Part shown: positions 9,801 through 18,012 of the stretch, in pieces
Layout: the number at the start of each line of letters is the position of its first letter
How positions within the stretch are numbered: position 1 is the first letter of the stretch
DNA from: Chryseobacterium taichungense
Lineage (GTDB): Bacteria; Bacteroidota; Bacteroidia; Flavobacteriales; Weeksellaceae
Reading direction: 5' to 3'
Assembly: GCF_900109935.1 (NCBI RefSeq)
Contig: NZ_FOBV01000010.1
Span: 1-64,000, forward strand
Length of the DNA stretch: 64,000 nt
The notes under the pieces: generated by a model
Databases searched by the model: none
What the model was told of the DNA's origin: nothing
Seen by the model: only the letters and a program-made list of their open reading frames with translations
Program-made: the position numbers and the translations under genes

Positions 9801-9837
9801 TAAAACCTACGCCTTCGGTGTGCAGTTTAACCTTTAG
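6829..9837 (+). CDS. susC: SusC/RagA-type TonB-linked outer membrane protein
   Basis: 1002 residues, the usual length of the family. After a signal peptide (about 1-27) comes a carboxypeptidase-regulatory-like beta domain (SGTVTQNGQPLSSVSV, about 32-105), a linker with EEVVLNAGYYKVREKESTGS, the TonB plug with the classical blocks RGRNSLRTI, PLYVVDGVPI and LKDADATAIYGSRGANGVV (about 120-260), and a long barrel ending in an aromatic-type C-terminus (YAFGVQFNL). SusC proteins import glycans, peptides or chelates across the outer membrane using TonB energy. The partner SusD follows 11 bp downstream and a periplasmic-type S9 peptidase after that, which favours a peptide substrate over a glycan; no glycosidase is present. 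Confidence 0.96.
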   Translation: MKKNFCRLGHLQWMAFSSLLFSGMAIGQMRTISGTVTQNGQPLSSVSVFQEGADAVTMTNASGKYQIQVSGQNLILIFKHPDYPEQKINIGNLTSISVSMDRRERQIEEVVLNAGYYKVREKESTGSIAKVSAKDIANQPVTNVLSAAQGRLSGVNITQNSGVAGGGYQIEIRGRNSLRTIATSGVDGNQPLYVVDGVPIGGEVASQYSGSAIAGGSMNPLNSIAPNDIESLEILKDADATAIYGSRGANGVVLITTKKGRSGKLGLSFNSSYSMSRIISNLEMMNTEQYLNMRRQAYAKSGVTTYPSTAYDVNGTWDPQRYTNWNKTLIGNMATASNTQLSLSGGNEDTTFLISYGHNEQTTVYSKDFKYSTDNISSNLAHHSKDRRFSLNVSNLFTIQKNNVINEDVSRQSYLLAPNAPALYNEDGSLNWANNSFTNPVAAYNATYSNENIQYLNNLSAEYEVVKNLKVKLNAGINYQTFEEWSLRPNTIYNPAFVTGQSSAYSQAYKYNQQRFSFILEPQANWFLEKGRNRIDILAGITYQDDVTKQGSMRGTGFESNIFIQNISAAQTKVINDQVTTEYRYAAVFGRINYQWDKKYILNVTGRRDGSSRFGPNNKFANFGAVGTAWIFSNEKFLKESEWLSFGKLRGSLGTSGSDNIGDYQYLDTFAVSSTSIYNGVTGIIPSRLFNPDFSWEKTTKLEAALELGFFKNRINLTAAWYRNRSTNQLVGYQLPALTGFTSVSANLNATVQNTGVELELNARPFTKGSFKWETGFNISFPKNKLIDFPGLSGSTYANMYVIGEPISIVKLYHLEGINPQTGQYRFTDFNGDGKITSPDDRQVIENIGVRYFGGWTNQLQYKNLSLSFLFQFVKQKARNYNSVMTSPGLMNNLPVEALDVWSPDNPNGFYMPYQSTANASHTLLQSSDASVSDASFIRLKNIQLSYRVPLGSSNVFREVRLYIQGQNLLTFTNYFGVDPETGSSSFLPPLKTYAFGVQFNL

Positions 9838-9848
9838 AACTCATCATT

Positions 9849-11213
9849 ATGAAACGATACAAACTATATATATTCCTGATTTTTACATTGTCAACGGTAA
9901 GCTGCGAAAAGCTTCTGGAGGTAGACACGCCTGCCAACCAGATTACCTCGGACCAGGTCTTTGAAAACGTTCAGACCGCTAATGCTGCTTTATCCGGTCT
10001 CTATGCGGGATTGTGGGACAACTCGCCGCTGGCAGGAGATCAGACGGGACGATTGTTGGGCGTCTATACCGATGACCTTGACTTTTATGGAACAACTTCC
10101 AACAACGGAACGTTGGAGCTTTTCCAAAATACGCTGGTGGATTCTAATCCTGCGGTGTACAGCTACTGGGCAAATGCCTACCAGAAGATCTATTTAGCCA
10201 ATGCCATTATTGAGGGCGTCAATGCGTCTTCAGGCTTGTCTTCAGCTGATAAGGCGAGGATAAAGGGTGAAGCATTATTGGTAAGATCGATCCTCTATTG
10301 TTATCTGCAGCAGATCTTTGGGGATATTCCTTATGTGACCGGTACGGATTATACCCTTAACCAGTCGCTGTCAAAAACTTCAGCACCGCAGGTGCTGGCC
10401 AGGCTTGCTAATGACCTTAATGAATCCTTGTCACTATTAGCGGAACCGTACCGCAATACCGAACGGATCTTTCCCAATAGATCTGTCGGCAGGCTGGTCC
10501 TGGCAAAAGTATATCTGTTACAGAACCGATGGAGTGATGCGGAAATCCTGCTGAAAGAAATCCTTCAGAATCCCCTTTACCAGTTTCAGAATGATCCTTC
10601 CAAGGTTTTTGAAAAGTCGGGAACGCATATCCTCTGGCAGCTGAAGCCTAAAAATCCGGGAGATGCCACCAAGGAGATCACCGCCTACTATTTTTCCAAT
10701 TCGGCGCCAACCAGCGTCGCCTTATCACAAAGCCTGATGCAAAGCTTCGCTTCGACCGACCGTAGGAAACAGCTATGGACGACCGCCGTAACCTTCAATA
10801 ACAATACCTTTTACAGGGCGAACAAATACAAGAATCTCAACAATAACACCACAGAGTATTCTGTTGTCTACCGTCTCGAAGAGGTCTACCTGATGCTGGC
10901 GGAATGTTTAGCGAAACAGGATAAAGTCACCGAGGCTATTCCGCTCGTTAATGCCATTAAACAGCGGGCGAATGTCCAGCTGATCCAGCAGCCTGTTACC
11001 AAGGAAGCCTTAATCAATGAGATTCTGTCGGAAAACCGCAAAGAGTTCTTTACCGAGATGGGACACCGCTTTTTTGACCTGAAACGGGAAAACCAGCTCC
11101 AGAATCTGGCTCTTGTAAAACCCAACTGGAAATCCTTTCATCAGCTGTGGCCGCTTCCACAGAAGGAACTGCTGCTTAATCCCAACCTTAATCCCCAAAA
11201 CACCGGCTACTGA
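9849..11213 (+). CDS. susD: SusD/RagB-type surface lipoprotein
   Basis: 454 residues. The N-terminus has a lipoprotein signal with the lipobox near STVSC (Cys at about residue 19), followed by LLEVDTPANQITSDQVFENVQTA, the hallmark start of SusD proteins, and TPR-like helices throughout. SusD forms the lid of the SusC transporter and binds substrate at the cell surface. The stop TGA shares its final A with the ATG of the next gene (TGATG), implying translational coupling to the peptidase. Length is a little short for the family (usually 480-600). Confidence 0.94.
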   Translation: MKRYKLYIFLIFTLSTVSCEKLLEVDTPANQITSDQVFENVQTANAALSGLYAGLWDNSPLAGDQTGRLLGVYTDDLDFYGTTSNNGTLELFQNTLVDSNPAVYSYWANAYQKIYLANAIIEGVNASSGLSSADKARIKGEALLVRSILYCYLQQIFGDIPYVTGTDYTLNQSLSKTSAPQVLARLANDLNESLSLLAEPYRNTERIFPNRSVGRLVLAKVYLLQNRWSDAEILLKEILQNPLYQFQNDPSKVFEKSGTHILWQLKPKNPGDATKEITAYYFSNSAPTSVALSQSLMQSFASTDRRKQLWTTAVTFNNNTFYRANKYKNLNNNTTEYSVVYRLEEVYLMLAECLAKQDKVTEAIPLVNAIKQRANVQLIQQPVTKEALINEILSENRKEFFTEMGHRFFDLKRENQLQNLALVKPNWKSFHQLWPLPQKELLLNPNLNPQNTGY

Positions 11214-13708
11214 TGCGGAGAAAATTAGTAATGTTCATCCTATTCTTTCTGTTGCTTTGGGTTAACGGCCAGGTACTTCAACGCCGGGATACGATAAAAG
11301 GACCCGAACGCTCTTTCTTTACGCTTGGTAATTTGGAAGTCTCCGCAGACGGCAGATGGTCGGCGGTAAGGAAACGTTATGAACATCAAAGCGATACCCT
11401 GTTGCTGTTTGACCGTCACAAGCCCGGTCAGGTCATCGCAACACTGGTTAAATTGAATCAGCAGTTTTCTTTTTTAAGCAGCAATACCTTAATTGCTTCA
11501 GGCAATGGAAAAGCGCTATGGATGGATCTATCCGGCTTAAAGCAGAAAGAATATGACCACATCCGGCAGGCAGGTCCGCTTTCAGGTCAGGACCACTTCT
11601 TTCTGTGGTCTAAAAATGGTGAATTAACGGTCTGCGATCATCAGGGAAAGGTTCGCCAGACGATGAAGGGTGTCCAAAAATTGATTACTGACAAGGATAA
11701 ATACTTGTATGCGGTTCGTCAATGGAACGATCAGTCGGAGCTGGTTCGCATCACTGCCGATAAAACGGTGCCGCTATACGTCACCGCTTCTGAATTCAGC
11801 AGAATGGAAATGATGCCGTCGGGAAATCAGATCGTTCTGACCGAAACCGGACAGGGAAAATCGGCCAGACATATCACCTTTGTCAATACCCAGTCAGGAC
11901 AGGTAATCCACCATCTGCCGGAGCTCAAAAAAGATTTTGACTATGTGAAGGTGACTGAAATTCAAAACGGAAAAGCCTATCTATTGGATTTTCAAAGCCG
12001 GACTCAACCTGTAAAGGATCAGGTAGTGGATATATGGTATGGCAATGACAGCAACCTAAAAGCCAAGAAATATGGAACAGAAGATTCGCACGAGTATTTC
12101 CTTTTGGATGTCGGGAAACAAGCCGTAAAACCTATCAGCGCAGAACGCTTTCCTGTTTTTGCTTCAGCGAATAACACGGATTACCTGCTGGCTTTTGACC
12201 CGCAGAAAGATTACAACTACAGCACCCGTTTTCCCCTGTTGGATCTGTATGTTTACCACCTTTCTGAAAATTCATACTTTCAGATCTTTGAGAAAGCAGC
12301 AGATGTTACTCTATCGCCGGACGGAGCCTTTCTCCTGGGATGGAATGACCGGAGCAGCCAATGGATGTTGTTTGATTTTAAGTCCGGAAATCAAACCATA
12401 ATTAATAAGCAAGGCTTAGAAAAGCCGGTGTTTGATGACAACAAGCTTTTCATCTATTTTGAAAGCAGGGACGGATTATACCGTTATGACATCCAAAAGC
12501 AGAAGTTTAATTCTTTTCTTAGTACCCGCGGTAAGGAAGTATCGATTGTATCAGGCGACAGCTATAAAGTGAATGACCTGTTTAATATCAAAGTCAGCAA
12601 TATTGATTCCGGGAAGCGATTTCTTCTTAAAGCAGAAGATAAGGATAACAGGACGTCATACCTTAAATACGATGCTAAGGAATTCCGGGAAGTCATCGGT
12701 CCTACGGAACATCATATCCGGGAAGTCCGGTTCAGCAATGATCTGACTGTAGCCTATACGATTGAAGAAAACTATAATTTGCCACCGAGGATTTTAGTTA
12801 AAGATACTAAAGGAAGTCAAAAGCAGGTCCTTTACAGTGGAAACAGCGCTGACCGTCAGGCTTTCAATATCAAACAGGATATTATTGCTTATCAGAATTC
12901 CCAAGGAACACCGCTTAAGGGAATCCTATATTATCCTATCGGTTTTAATCCTGCCCGAAAGTATCCGATGATTGTTCATATCTACCAGATTCAAAGCAAG
13001 GATGCCAACATCTACACTTACCCCAAAGATGAAGGTGCAGGCTTTAACTGGCGCACGCTCATTGAACAGGGATATTTTGTTTTTCTTCCGGATATTGTTT
13101 TTGATGACAGAGGAACGGGATTGTCCGCGCTCGATTGCGTGAACAGTGCATTGGATGCGCTGGGTGGTTTTAAGTCCATCGACCGGAAAAAGATCGGTCT
13201 GAACGGACATTCGATGGGCGGCTATGAAACCAATTTTATTGCAACACATTCCAACCGGTTTTCGACCTATATCTCAAGTTCGGGACACAGTGATATTGTC
13301 AGGGCTTATTTTTCCTACAGCTATGATTCGTATATGCCACTGCTCTGGCAGTTTGAAAACGGGCAGTATAAAATGAAGCGGTCGTTTTTTGAAAATAAAG
13401 CGCTTTATTTTGATAACAATCCGATTCATTTTGTAGATTGCGTGAATGCACCGATGTTATTATGGACCGGGATGAAAGATGAAAATGTCCGCTGGGATCA
13501 TACGATGGAGTTCTATCTCGGGCTAAAAAGAAGCAATAAGGAGGTTATCGCATTATTCTACCCTACCCAGGAACACATTCTGGAAAAAGGCAGCAGAGCG
13601 ATCACAGATCTTAACCAAAGGACAATGGAATGGTGGGACTACTTCCTGAAAGATAAAAAGGATGTTGAATGGATCAGCAAACAGTTGAAAAAAAGGCTGT
13701 CTCGGTAG
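11213..13708 (+). CDS. S9-family (prolyl oligopeptidase-like) serine peptidase
   Basis: 831 residues with a signal peptide (MRRKLVMFILFFLLLWVNGQ), an N-terminal propeller-like region rich in short beta repeats (about 30-560), and a C-terminal alpha/beta hydrolase. The catalytic triad is visible: Ser667 in GHSMGGY, Asp756 in GMKDENV, His788 in QEHIL. S9 enzymes cleave short peptides, here most likely in the periplasm or at the surface after SusCD uptake. Its stop codon lies within the loop of the terminator hairpin at 13695-13716. Peptidases of this class recur in flavobacterial SusCD modules that also carry DUF6520 and MauE-like genes. Confidence 0.93.
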   Translation: MRRKLVMFILFFLLLWVNGQVLQRRDTIKGPERSFFTLGNLEVSADGRWSAVRKRYEHQSDTLLLFDRHKPGQVIATLVKLNQQFSFLSSNTLIASGNGKALWMDLSGLKQKEYDHIRQAGPLSGQDHFFLWSKNGELTVCDHQGKVRQTMKGVQKLITDKDKYLYAVRQWNDQSELVRITADKTVPLYVTASEFSRMEMMPSGNQIVLTETGQGKSARHITFVNTQSGQVIHHLPELKKDFDYVKVTEIQNGKAYLLDFQSRTQPVKDQVVDIWYGNDSNLKAKKYGTEDSHEYFLLDVGKQAVKPISAERFPVFASANNTDYLLAFDPQKDYNYSTRFPLLDLYVYHLSENSYFQIFEKAADVTLSPDGAFLLGWNDRSSQWMLFDFKSGNQTIINKQGLEKPVFDDNKLFIYFESRDGLYRYDIQKQKFNSFLSTRGKEVSIVSGDSYKVNDLFNIKVSNIDSGKRFLLKAEDKDNRTSYLKYDAKEFREVIGPTEHHIREVRFSNDLTVAYTIEENYNLPPRILVKDTKGSQKQVLYSGNSADRQAFNIKQDIIAYQNSQGTPLKGILYYPIGFNPARKYPMIVHIYQIQSKDANIYTYPKDEGAGFNWRTLIEQGYFVFLPDIVFDDRGTGLSALDCVNSALDALGGFKSIDRKKIGLNGHSMGGYETNFIATHSNRFSTYISSSGHSDIVRAYFSYSYDSYMPLLWQFENGQYKMKRSFFENKALYFDNNPIHFVDCVNAPMLLWTGMKDENVRWDHTMEFYLGLKRSNKEVIALFYPTQEHILEKGSRAITDLNQRTMEWWDYFLKDKKDVEWISKQLKKRLSR

Positions 13709-13716
13709 AGACAGCC
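13695..13716. terminator. bidirectional terminator shared by convergent operons
   Basis: GGCTGTCTC (13695-13703) pairs with GAGACAGCC (13708-13716), loop GGTA. On the minus strand it is followed by eight T residues; on the plus strand by CTCTTTT. It separates the SusC-SusD-peptidase operon from the opposing DUF6520 operon. Confidence 0.85.
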
Positions 13717-13725
13717 CTCTTTTGG

Positions 13726-13992
13726 TTATTGTTGTGGAACTTTGTACAACGGATTTCCGCACATGGTCGGAGAATCAATTTCTCTAAGCGTTGAACCGTC
13801 TTCAGACCAGGTACAGGCCTCGTTGCTGAAGACATTGCTGCAATCCTGCTGCGCATCGATACACAGACCCTGCGCTGCATCGAAGTGATATCCGGAAACG
13901 ATAGCACTTTTAACGTTGTTTGCCTTTTTGGTAGCAAACGCTGCTCCGGTACCTAAAAGTACCACTAAAGCAGAAAACATGAAATTTTTCAT
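13726..13992 (-). CDS. DUF6520-family small cysteine-rich secreted protein
   Basis: 88 residues: a Sec signal peptide (MKNFMFSALVVLLGTGAAFA) and a mature part of about 68 residues with four cysteines (Cys44, 51, 60, 78), likely two disulfides. The GYHFDAAQGLCID and PLYKVPQ segments match the DUF6520 family, which has no known function and is often found in multiple copies in Chryseobacterium beside MauE-like genes. It is the last gene of a leftward operon and ends 9 bp before the shared terminator. A secreted disulfide-bonded peptide that is a substrate or signal of the neighbouring transporter and peptidase is an inference. Confidence 0.85.
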   Translation of the reverse strand: MKNFMFSALVVLLGTGAAFATKKANNVKSAIVSGYHFDAAQGLCIDAQQDCSNVFSNEACTWSEDGSTLREIDSPTMCGNPLYKVPQQ

Positions 13993-14016
13993 AATAAAAG
14001 TATTTGTAATGTGTGC

Positions 14017-15525
14017 CTACTCTTTGGACAGGTTTTCGGCTTCCCCCGGTTTAAAATATTTTGTAATGGGTTTACGGTAGGTGTATCTTACCAGCTGATC
14101 ACCGACTATGGCAAACAGATAGTGATCCGTCACAATAAAATCAGTGAGCTTATTTTTACCCTGATTATAGATATAAAAACTCCCGATGTATTCCTGCTTA
14201 TCCGTCCGGTAAATATCGATTACCTTAGCTTTCTTCCACGCGTTGACTGATTCGTGCTTACCCATCAGGTCTGATTGAATAAAGGCGAGGTTACGGTTGG
14301 CAGAAATATTCTGATTGACCTTCAACGGTGGGGCTATCAGTTTATGAGTGCCATTAGACTGACTTCCCGTCTGTATTTTAGCGACGGTGGTCGTATCAAT
14401 AGTGTGCAGCTTTCTCTTCAGTTCCAGCTGATTATTCATAATTAAAAACGTATTCCGGTACGTGTAGGCATATACAAGCGTATCTGAGTGAGCACTGGAT
14501 GTAAGTTTCCCATCTGAATCAAAAACACCGTCCATCTGCTTTTCAAGGATTCCAGGATATAATTCTACTTTTGGCCGTCTGGTCAGATCCAAACGGGCAA
14601 TTGTAAACATTTTATCAGCCTTGCTTTGGGTGCGCAATGCGAAGCGGATGGAATCCAGGACGATCAACTGTGTAAAATAGGCATCCCTGTAACTGATGGT
14701 TTTGGGTGCAGCATTTCCCAGTTTTCCCCTGTAAATAACAGGAACTGTCCCATCATAGAGGTAATAGTATGGCCCTTTTACCTGAACCTGCAGATTGCGG
14801 AACGTGTGGTTAAAATCGGACGGCGCCATTTTTAATTTTTTGATCCCCGCGAGGTTGTGGCCAAGGGTAACCAGGGTTTGTGGATAGTGCTTGTTTCCAA
14901 GGTAAATATGCGAGTGGTCACTGCCTGCAAAATAATACTGCTCGTTATCCAACTTCACCGACTGATCTTCCAGTACGGGATGTAGAAGAAATCTTCTCGT
15001 AAAATTATTCTGCCGCTTAATAATATACTCTGACCGCAAAAACAGCAAAGTAACGGTGCCTGAACTTACAATCACGCTGAGCAGGATCATCATCATCCGT
15101 CGCCGTAAACTGACGGCACCACCGATTAAGAGAATGCCCGCACCTGCAATGATGACACAAGCAATATTGAAAATAAGATGCTCCGTCCAGTCCATTTTTT
15201 CGAGTATGCCGCCGCAGGAACAGGGAATAAAGTCGCTATAGTTAAGAATAAGGTAAATGTAACCGGTAAAAGCCACCATGATTGCCAATGAAGCATATAG
15301 TCCGGCCATTCTGGTTCTGGGCACGAATAATAAAATGACGATCAGCAGTTCGGCAACGATCACTGCGTATGAAACAAATCCGGCATAAGCACTCAGTAAA
15401 GGCGATTGCGCGATCTGAACCTGGAAATCTTCAAAATCATAACATTTACTGAATGCTGCATAACAGAATAATAATATAAAAAAATAACTGATATACGCTG
15501 CTGACTTTCTTTCGGTGGTTTTCAT
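14017..15525 (-). CDS. MauE/DoxX-family redox-associated membrane protein
   Basis: 502 residues from the ATG at 15525, chosen over an upstream frame extension to 15561 because that extension would run into the neighbouring small gene. Four to five membrane helices occupy about residues 8-165, with paired cysteines in PCSCGG (Cys102, Cys104) between helices, the redox-active feature of MauE/DoxX-like proteins related to VKOR-type oxidoreductases. The long C-terminal portion (about 185-502) is soluble and beta-rich, probably a periplasmic propeller-like domain. MauE helps disulfide formation in methylamine dehydrogenase. Here the likely clients are the DUF6520 protein 24 bp downstream and the SusCD-module proteins. 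Confidence 0.82.
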   Translation of the reverse strand: MKTTERKSAAYISYFFILLFCYAAFSKCYDFEDFQVQIAQSPLLSAYAGFVSYAVIVAELLIVILLFVPRTRMAGLYASLAIMVAFTGYIYLILNYSDFIPCSCGGILEKMDWTEHLIFNIACVIIAGAGILLIGGAVSLRRRMMMILLSVIVSSGTVTLLFLRSEYIIKRQNNFTRRFLLHPVLEDQSVKLDNEQYYFAGSDHSHIYLGNKHYPQTLVTLGHNLAGIKKLKMAPSDFNHTFRNLQVQVKGPYYYLYDGTVPVIYRGKLGNAAPKTISYRDAYFTQLIVLDSIRFALRTQSKADKMFTIARLDLTRRPKVELYPGILEKQMDGVFDSDGKLTSSAHSDTLVYAYTYRNTFLIMNNQLELKRKLHTIDTTTVAKIQTGSQSNGTHKLIAPPLKVNQNISANRNLAFIQSDLMGKHESVNAWKKAKVIDIYRTDKQEYIGSFYIYNQGKNKLTDFIVTDHYLFAIVGDQLVRYTYRKPITKYFKPGEAENLSKE

Positions 15526-15536
15526 TGTTTCCGTCT

Positions 15537-15707
15537 TTATCCTTTTGTAACTAAAACCCATTTTACATTGACCCCGCAGTATGAGGGCATCAATTCACCT
15601 TTTGAAACATAGATCGTTGTCGTTATTCTATCTTCAATTTCCCACTCCCCGCTTACCGTACATTTTTTTCCGGTAAGGATGGTAATCTTTTGCTGTTCGG
15701 ATTTCAT
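15537..15707 (-). CDS. 56-residue hypothetical protein with two cysteines
   Basis: A short gene between the lipoprotein and the MauE-like gene, 11 bp upstream of the latter. The ATG at 15705-15707 starts MKSEQQKITILTGKKCTVSG; the end is CGVNVKWVLVTKG. No signal peptide. It has an even mix of beta-prone and charged residues, one Cys near each end (Cys16, Cys44), and repeats seen in short flavobacterial proteins with the ILTGxxCTxSGEWE pattern. Position and orientation suggest it belongs to the operon. Function unknown. Confidence 0.7.
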   Translation of the reverse strand: MKSEQQKITILTGKKCTVSGEWEIEDRITTTIYVSKGELMPSYCGVNVKWVLVTKG

Positions 15708-15727
15708 AGAGTATCACCATCAGAAAT

Positions 15728-15976
15728 TCAACGCAGTGTATCGTAAACAATTTTCCAATGCTGCTTGTCTTTCGGAGGATCATCGTCTCCGGTATCCTTA
15801 AAGCTATTCATACTGGGGACATCGGGAACGTCATCCCCCTCGTTTCCAGATGCTTTCGCCTGATTTATTGCTGTTGGATTATGGTTTTCAGATTCTGTGA
15901 AATCTGTACCGTTTCTTTCACACGACTGCAATACCCATGCAGTGACTAAACCTAAAATTGAGATATACTTTTTCAT
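15728..15976 (-). CDS. small lipoprotein, 82 residues
   Basis: The N-terminus MKKYISILGLVTAWVLQSC is a lipoprotein signal peptide ending in a lipobox (LQSC, Cys19). The mature part is acidic and probably disordered, with a GDDDPPKDK tract and a C-terminal HWKIVYDTLR. It is the first gene of the leftward operon that ends with DUF6520. Likely anchored in the outer or inner membrane facing the periplasm. No family recognised. Confidence 0.65.
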   Translation of the reverse strand: MKKYISILGLVTAWVLQSCERNGTDFTESENHNPTAINQAKASGNEGDDVPDVPSMNSFKDTGDDDPPKDKQHWKIVYDTLR

Positions 15977-16215
15977 ATTTTTCTGTAAAGGGTTAAAAAG
16001 TCATCCCGGCTGCCGGTTCACAAATAGAATTCTGAGGACTAAATTAGCGCTGCCTGCAGGTTCAGAAAAGATTTTGTTGGGTCAAACGGTACTCAAATCA
16101 GTCATAATGGGTAGATAATGACTGCAAAATATCGCGGTACAGCATTGAAAATCAACACCTAAAAGATATAATTCACAAATGCGTTAAATATCATTAATAC
16201 GGTGCTAAATTTTGG

Positions 16216-16223
16216 TAAATTTG
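16216..16223 (+). promoter_or_regulatory. -7 box for the AraC/TPR regulator gene
   Basis: TAAATTTG matches TAnnTTTG exactly and ends 16 bp before the ATG at 16240. No clear TTG at -33 is seen. The transcript would have a very short leader. Confidence 0.45.
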
Positions 16224-16239
16224 AGTACATTTTTAAATT

Positions 16240-17961
16240 ATGCGCACAAATAATAAAATATTTTTGATGATTTTCAATTTATTTATATTATTGGCACATG
16301 GACAGAATGCCCGGAAAATCCACCAGGGGGAATCTTATGGAAAAATTGCAGGTTTGTTTGATTCCTATTCCGAAAACGATGAGAGAGCCCTGGTATTTGT
16401 CCAGATGTATATTGATAAAGCGAAAAGAGAAAGAAATTATCAAAAATTAATAAGAGGATACGAAGAAGCGATCTACTACAATAAAACGATCGCCACCAAA
16501 TTATTGTATGCCGATAGTACGATTCTGACTGCCCAACAGCATAAAGACTATGACCAGATCGCCAGAGCCTATCTCGGAAAAGGAATTATCTATTTTTATA
16601 ACAGAAGACAATATAAGCCTGCGTTAGACCTATACCTAATCGCGTATAACCATTCTAATAAGTCTAAAGATGAATACCTGAAAAATAAGATCGTATACCA
16701 TTTGGGAACCGTAGAAAGTTATTTGGGAGATTATAAAGAAGCGGCATCCCACTTTGAAAAATCAGCCGCCTACTATGAGAAGAGCATGTTGAAAAACAAT
16801 CATCCGAATATCATTCTCAACAATAAACTCGGTTATTTTAACAGCCTGTACCGGCTGAGCACCTGCTATAAAAATCTGCGTTTGTATTCTAAAGAAGATT
16901 CGCTCATTCAGATTGGTCTGGCAAAACTATACGACACCAAAGAGCTGACCTTAGAGTACGGCTATTTTCAAAAGGGTAAAGGGGTTCAGCTTTTGAGACA
17001 GCACCGATTGGATGAATCGTTAAAACATCTTCAGATTGCTGATGAAATTTTAAGTGATAAGGAAGATTACGCATCTCTTACGACGGTTTATTTTTACTTG
17101 GGGAAGTTGTTTTTAGAGAAGCCCGATAGGGCTCGGGCAATGCTCTACCTCAGAAAGGTTGATTCAATGGTTAATAAGTATTATTTTATTACCCCTGAAA
17201 TACGATCGGCTTACGAACATTTAATCAATGATGCGAAAAAGAACGGGGACCGTGAGAAACAGTTATATTATACCGATCAATTGCTAAAGGTCGACTCAGT
17301 AATTAGCGCCGATTTCGTCCTGCTGGCATCCAAGATCCACAGCGAATACGACCGTAAATCATTGGTAGAAGATAAGAACAGGCTTGAAAAAGAGAAACAC
17401 AGGGGATTGGTCATCACCTGTTTGTTTATCGGCACCACGGTAGTAAGCTCCTTTTTGCTGGTTCGGTCCCGAAGAAAGGCGAAGCAGCTGGATCTTAAAT
17501 ACCGTGAAATTCTTAAAAATTACAAAAACCCACCCCGGGCAGAGCCTAAGCCCGAAAATAATACTGTCCCTTCTGCCGATAAGAAGCTCTACACAGAAGA
17601 GATGATCCTTACGGTGAAAGAAAAGTTAAAGGAATTTGAAGCGGAAAAAATGTTCCTCAACAAAAATCTTACCCTGACGATCGTGGCAAAAATGCTCGGC
17701 ACCAACCGGAACCTTTTATCGTATGTTCTCAATGATCATCTGCAGACCAATTTTACGATGTATCTGAAGCAGTTACGGATCGGATACATCACCAGTATGC
17801 TGATAGAAAACAGCCGGTACCTGAATTATACGGTCGATACCCTTGCGGATGCCTGCGGAATGGCAAACCGTAAAATATTTGCCGCTCATTTTACGGAAGT
17901 TATCGGAATGAAGCCTTCAGAGTTTATCCGAAGAAGAAAAGAAGAGATGAACAAATCATAG
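16240..17961 (+). CDS. membrane-anchored TPR protein with C-terminal AraC-type DNA-binding domain
   Basis: 573 residues. A signal peptide-like start (MRTNNKIFLMIFNLFILLAHGQ) is followed by about 340 residues of helical TPR-like repeats (for example YLGKGIIYFYNRRQYKPALDLY and YHLGTVESYLGDYKEAASHFEKS), a membrane helix near 388-406 (GLVITCLFIGTTVVSSFLLV), a basic linker and an AraC-type double helix-turn-helix at about 470-570 (ADACGMANRKIFAAHFTEVIGMKPSEFIR). The topology puts the TPR sensor in the periplasm and the DNA-binding part in the cytoplasm. Such regulators commonly accompany SusCD and DUF6520 loci; the adjacent module is its most likely target. Confidence 0.87.
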   Translation: MRTNNKIFLMIFNLFILLAHGQNARKIHQGESYGKIAGLFDSYSENDERALVFVQMYIDKAKRERNYQKLIRGYEEAIYYNKTIATKLLYADSTILTAQQHKDYDQIARAYLGKGIIYFYNRRQYKPALDLYLIAYNHSNKSKDEYLKNKIVYHLGTVESYLGDYKEAASHFEKSAAYYEKSMLKNNHPNIILNNKLGYFNSLYRLSTCYKNLRLYSKEDSLIQIGLAKLYDTKELTLEYGYFQKGKGVQLLRQHRLDESLKHLQIADEILSDKEDYASLTTVYFYLGKLFLEKPDRARAMLYLRKVDSMVNKYYFITPEIRSAYEHLINDAKKNGDREKQLYYTDQLLKVDSVISADFVLLASKIHSEYDRKSLVEDKNRLEKEKHRGLVITCLFIGTTVVSSFLLVRSRRKAKQLDLKYREILKNYKNPPRAEPKPENNTVPSADKKLYTEEMILTVKEKLKEFEAEKMFLNKNLTLTIVAKMLGTNRNLLSYVLNDHLQTNFTMYLKQLRIGYITSMLIENSRYLNYTVDTLADACGMANRKIFAAHFTEVIGMKPSEFIRRRKEEMNKS

Positions 17962-17984
17962 TTTTTATTATTAACTCGACTTTT

Positions 17985-18012
17985 ACGTTGAATTTACATA
18001 AAAAATCAACGT
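17985..18012 (+). promoter_or_regulatory. inverted repeat directly before rteC
   Basis: ACGTTGA (17985-17991) and TCAACGT (18006-18012) end immediately before the ATG of rteC. As RNA this hairpin would cover the ribosome binding region; as DNA it could be an autoregulatory site. Confidence 0.4.
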
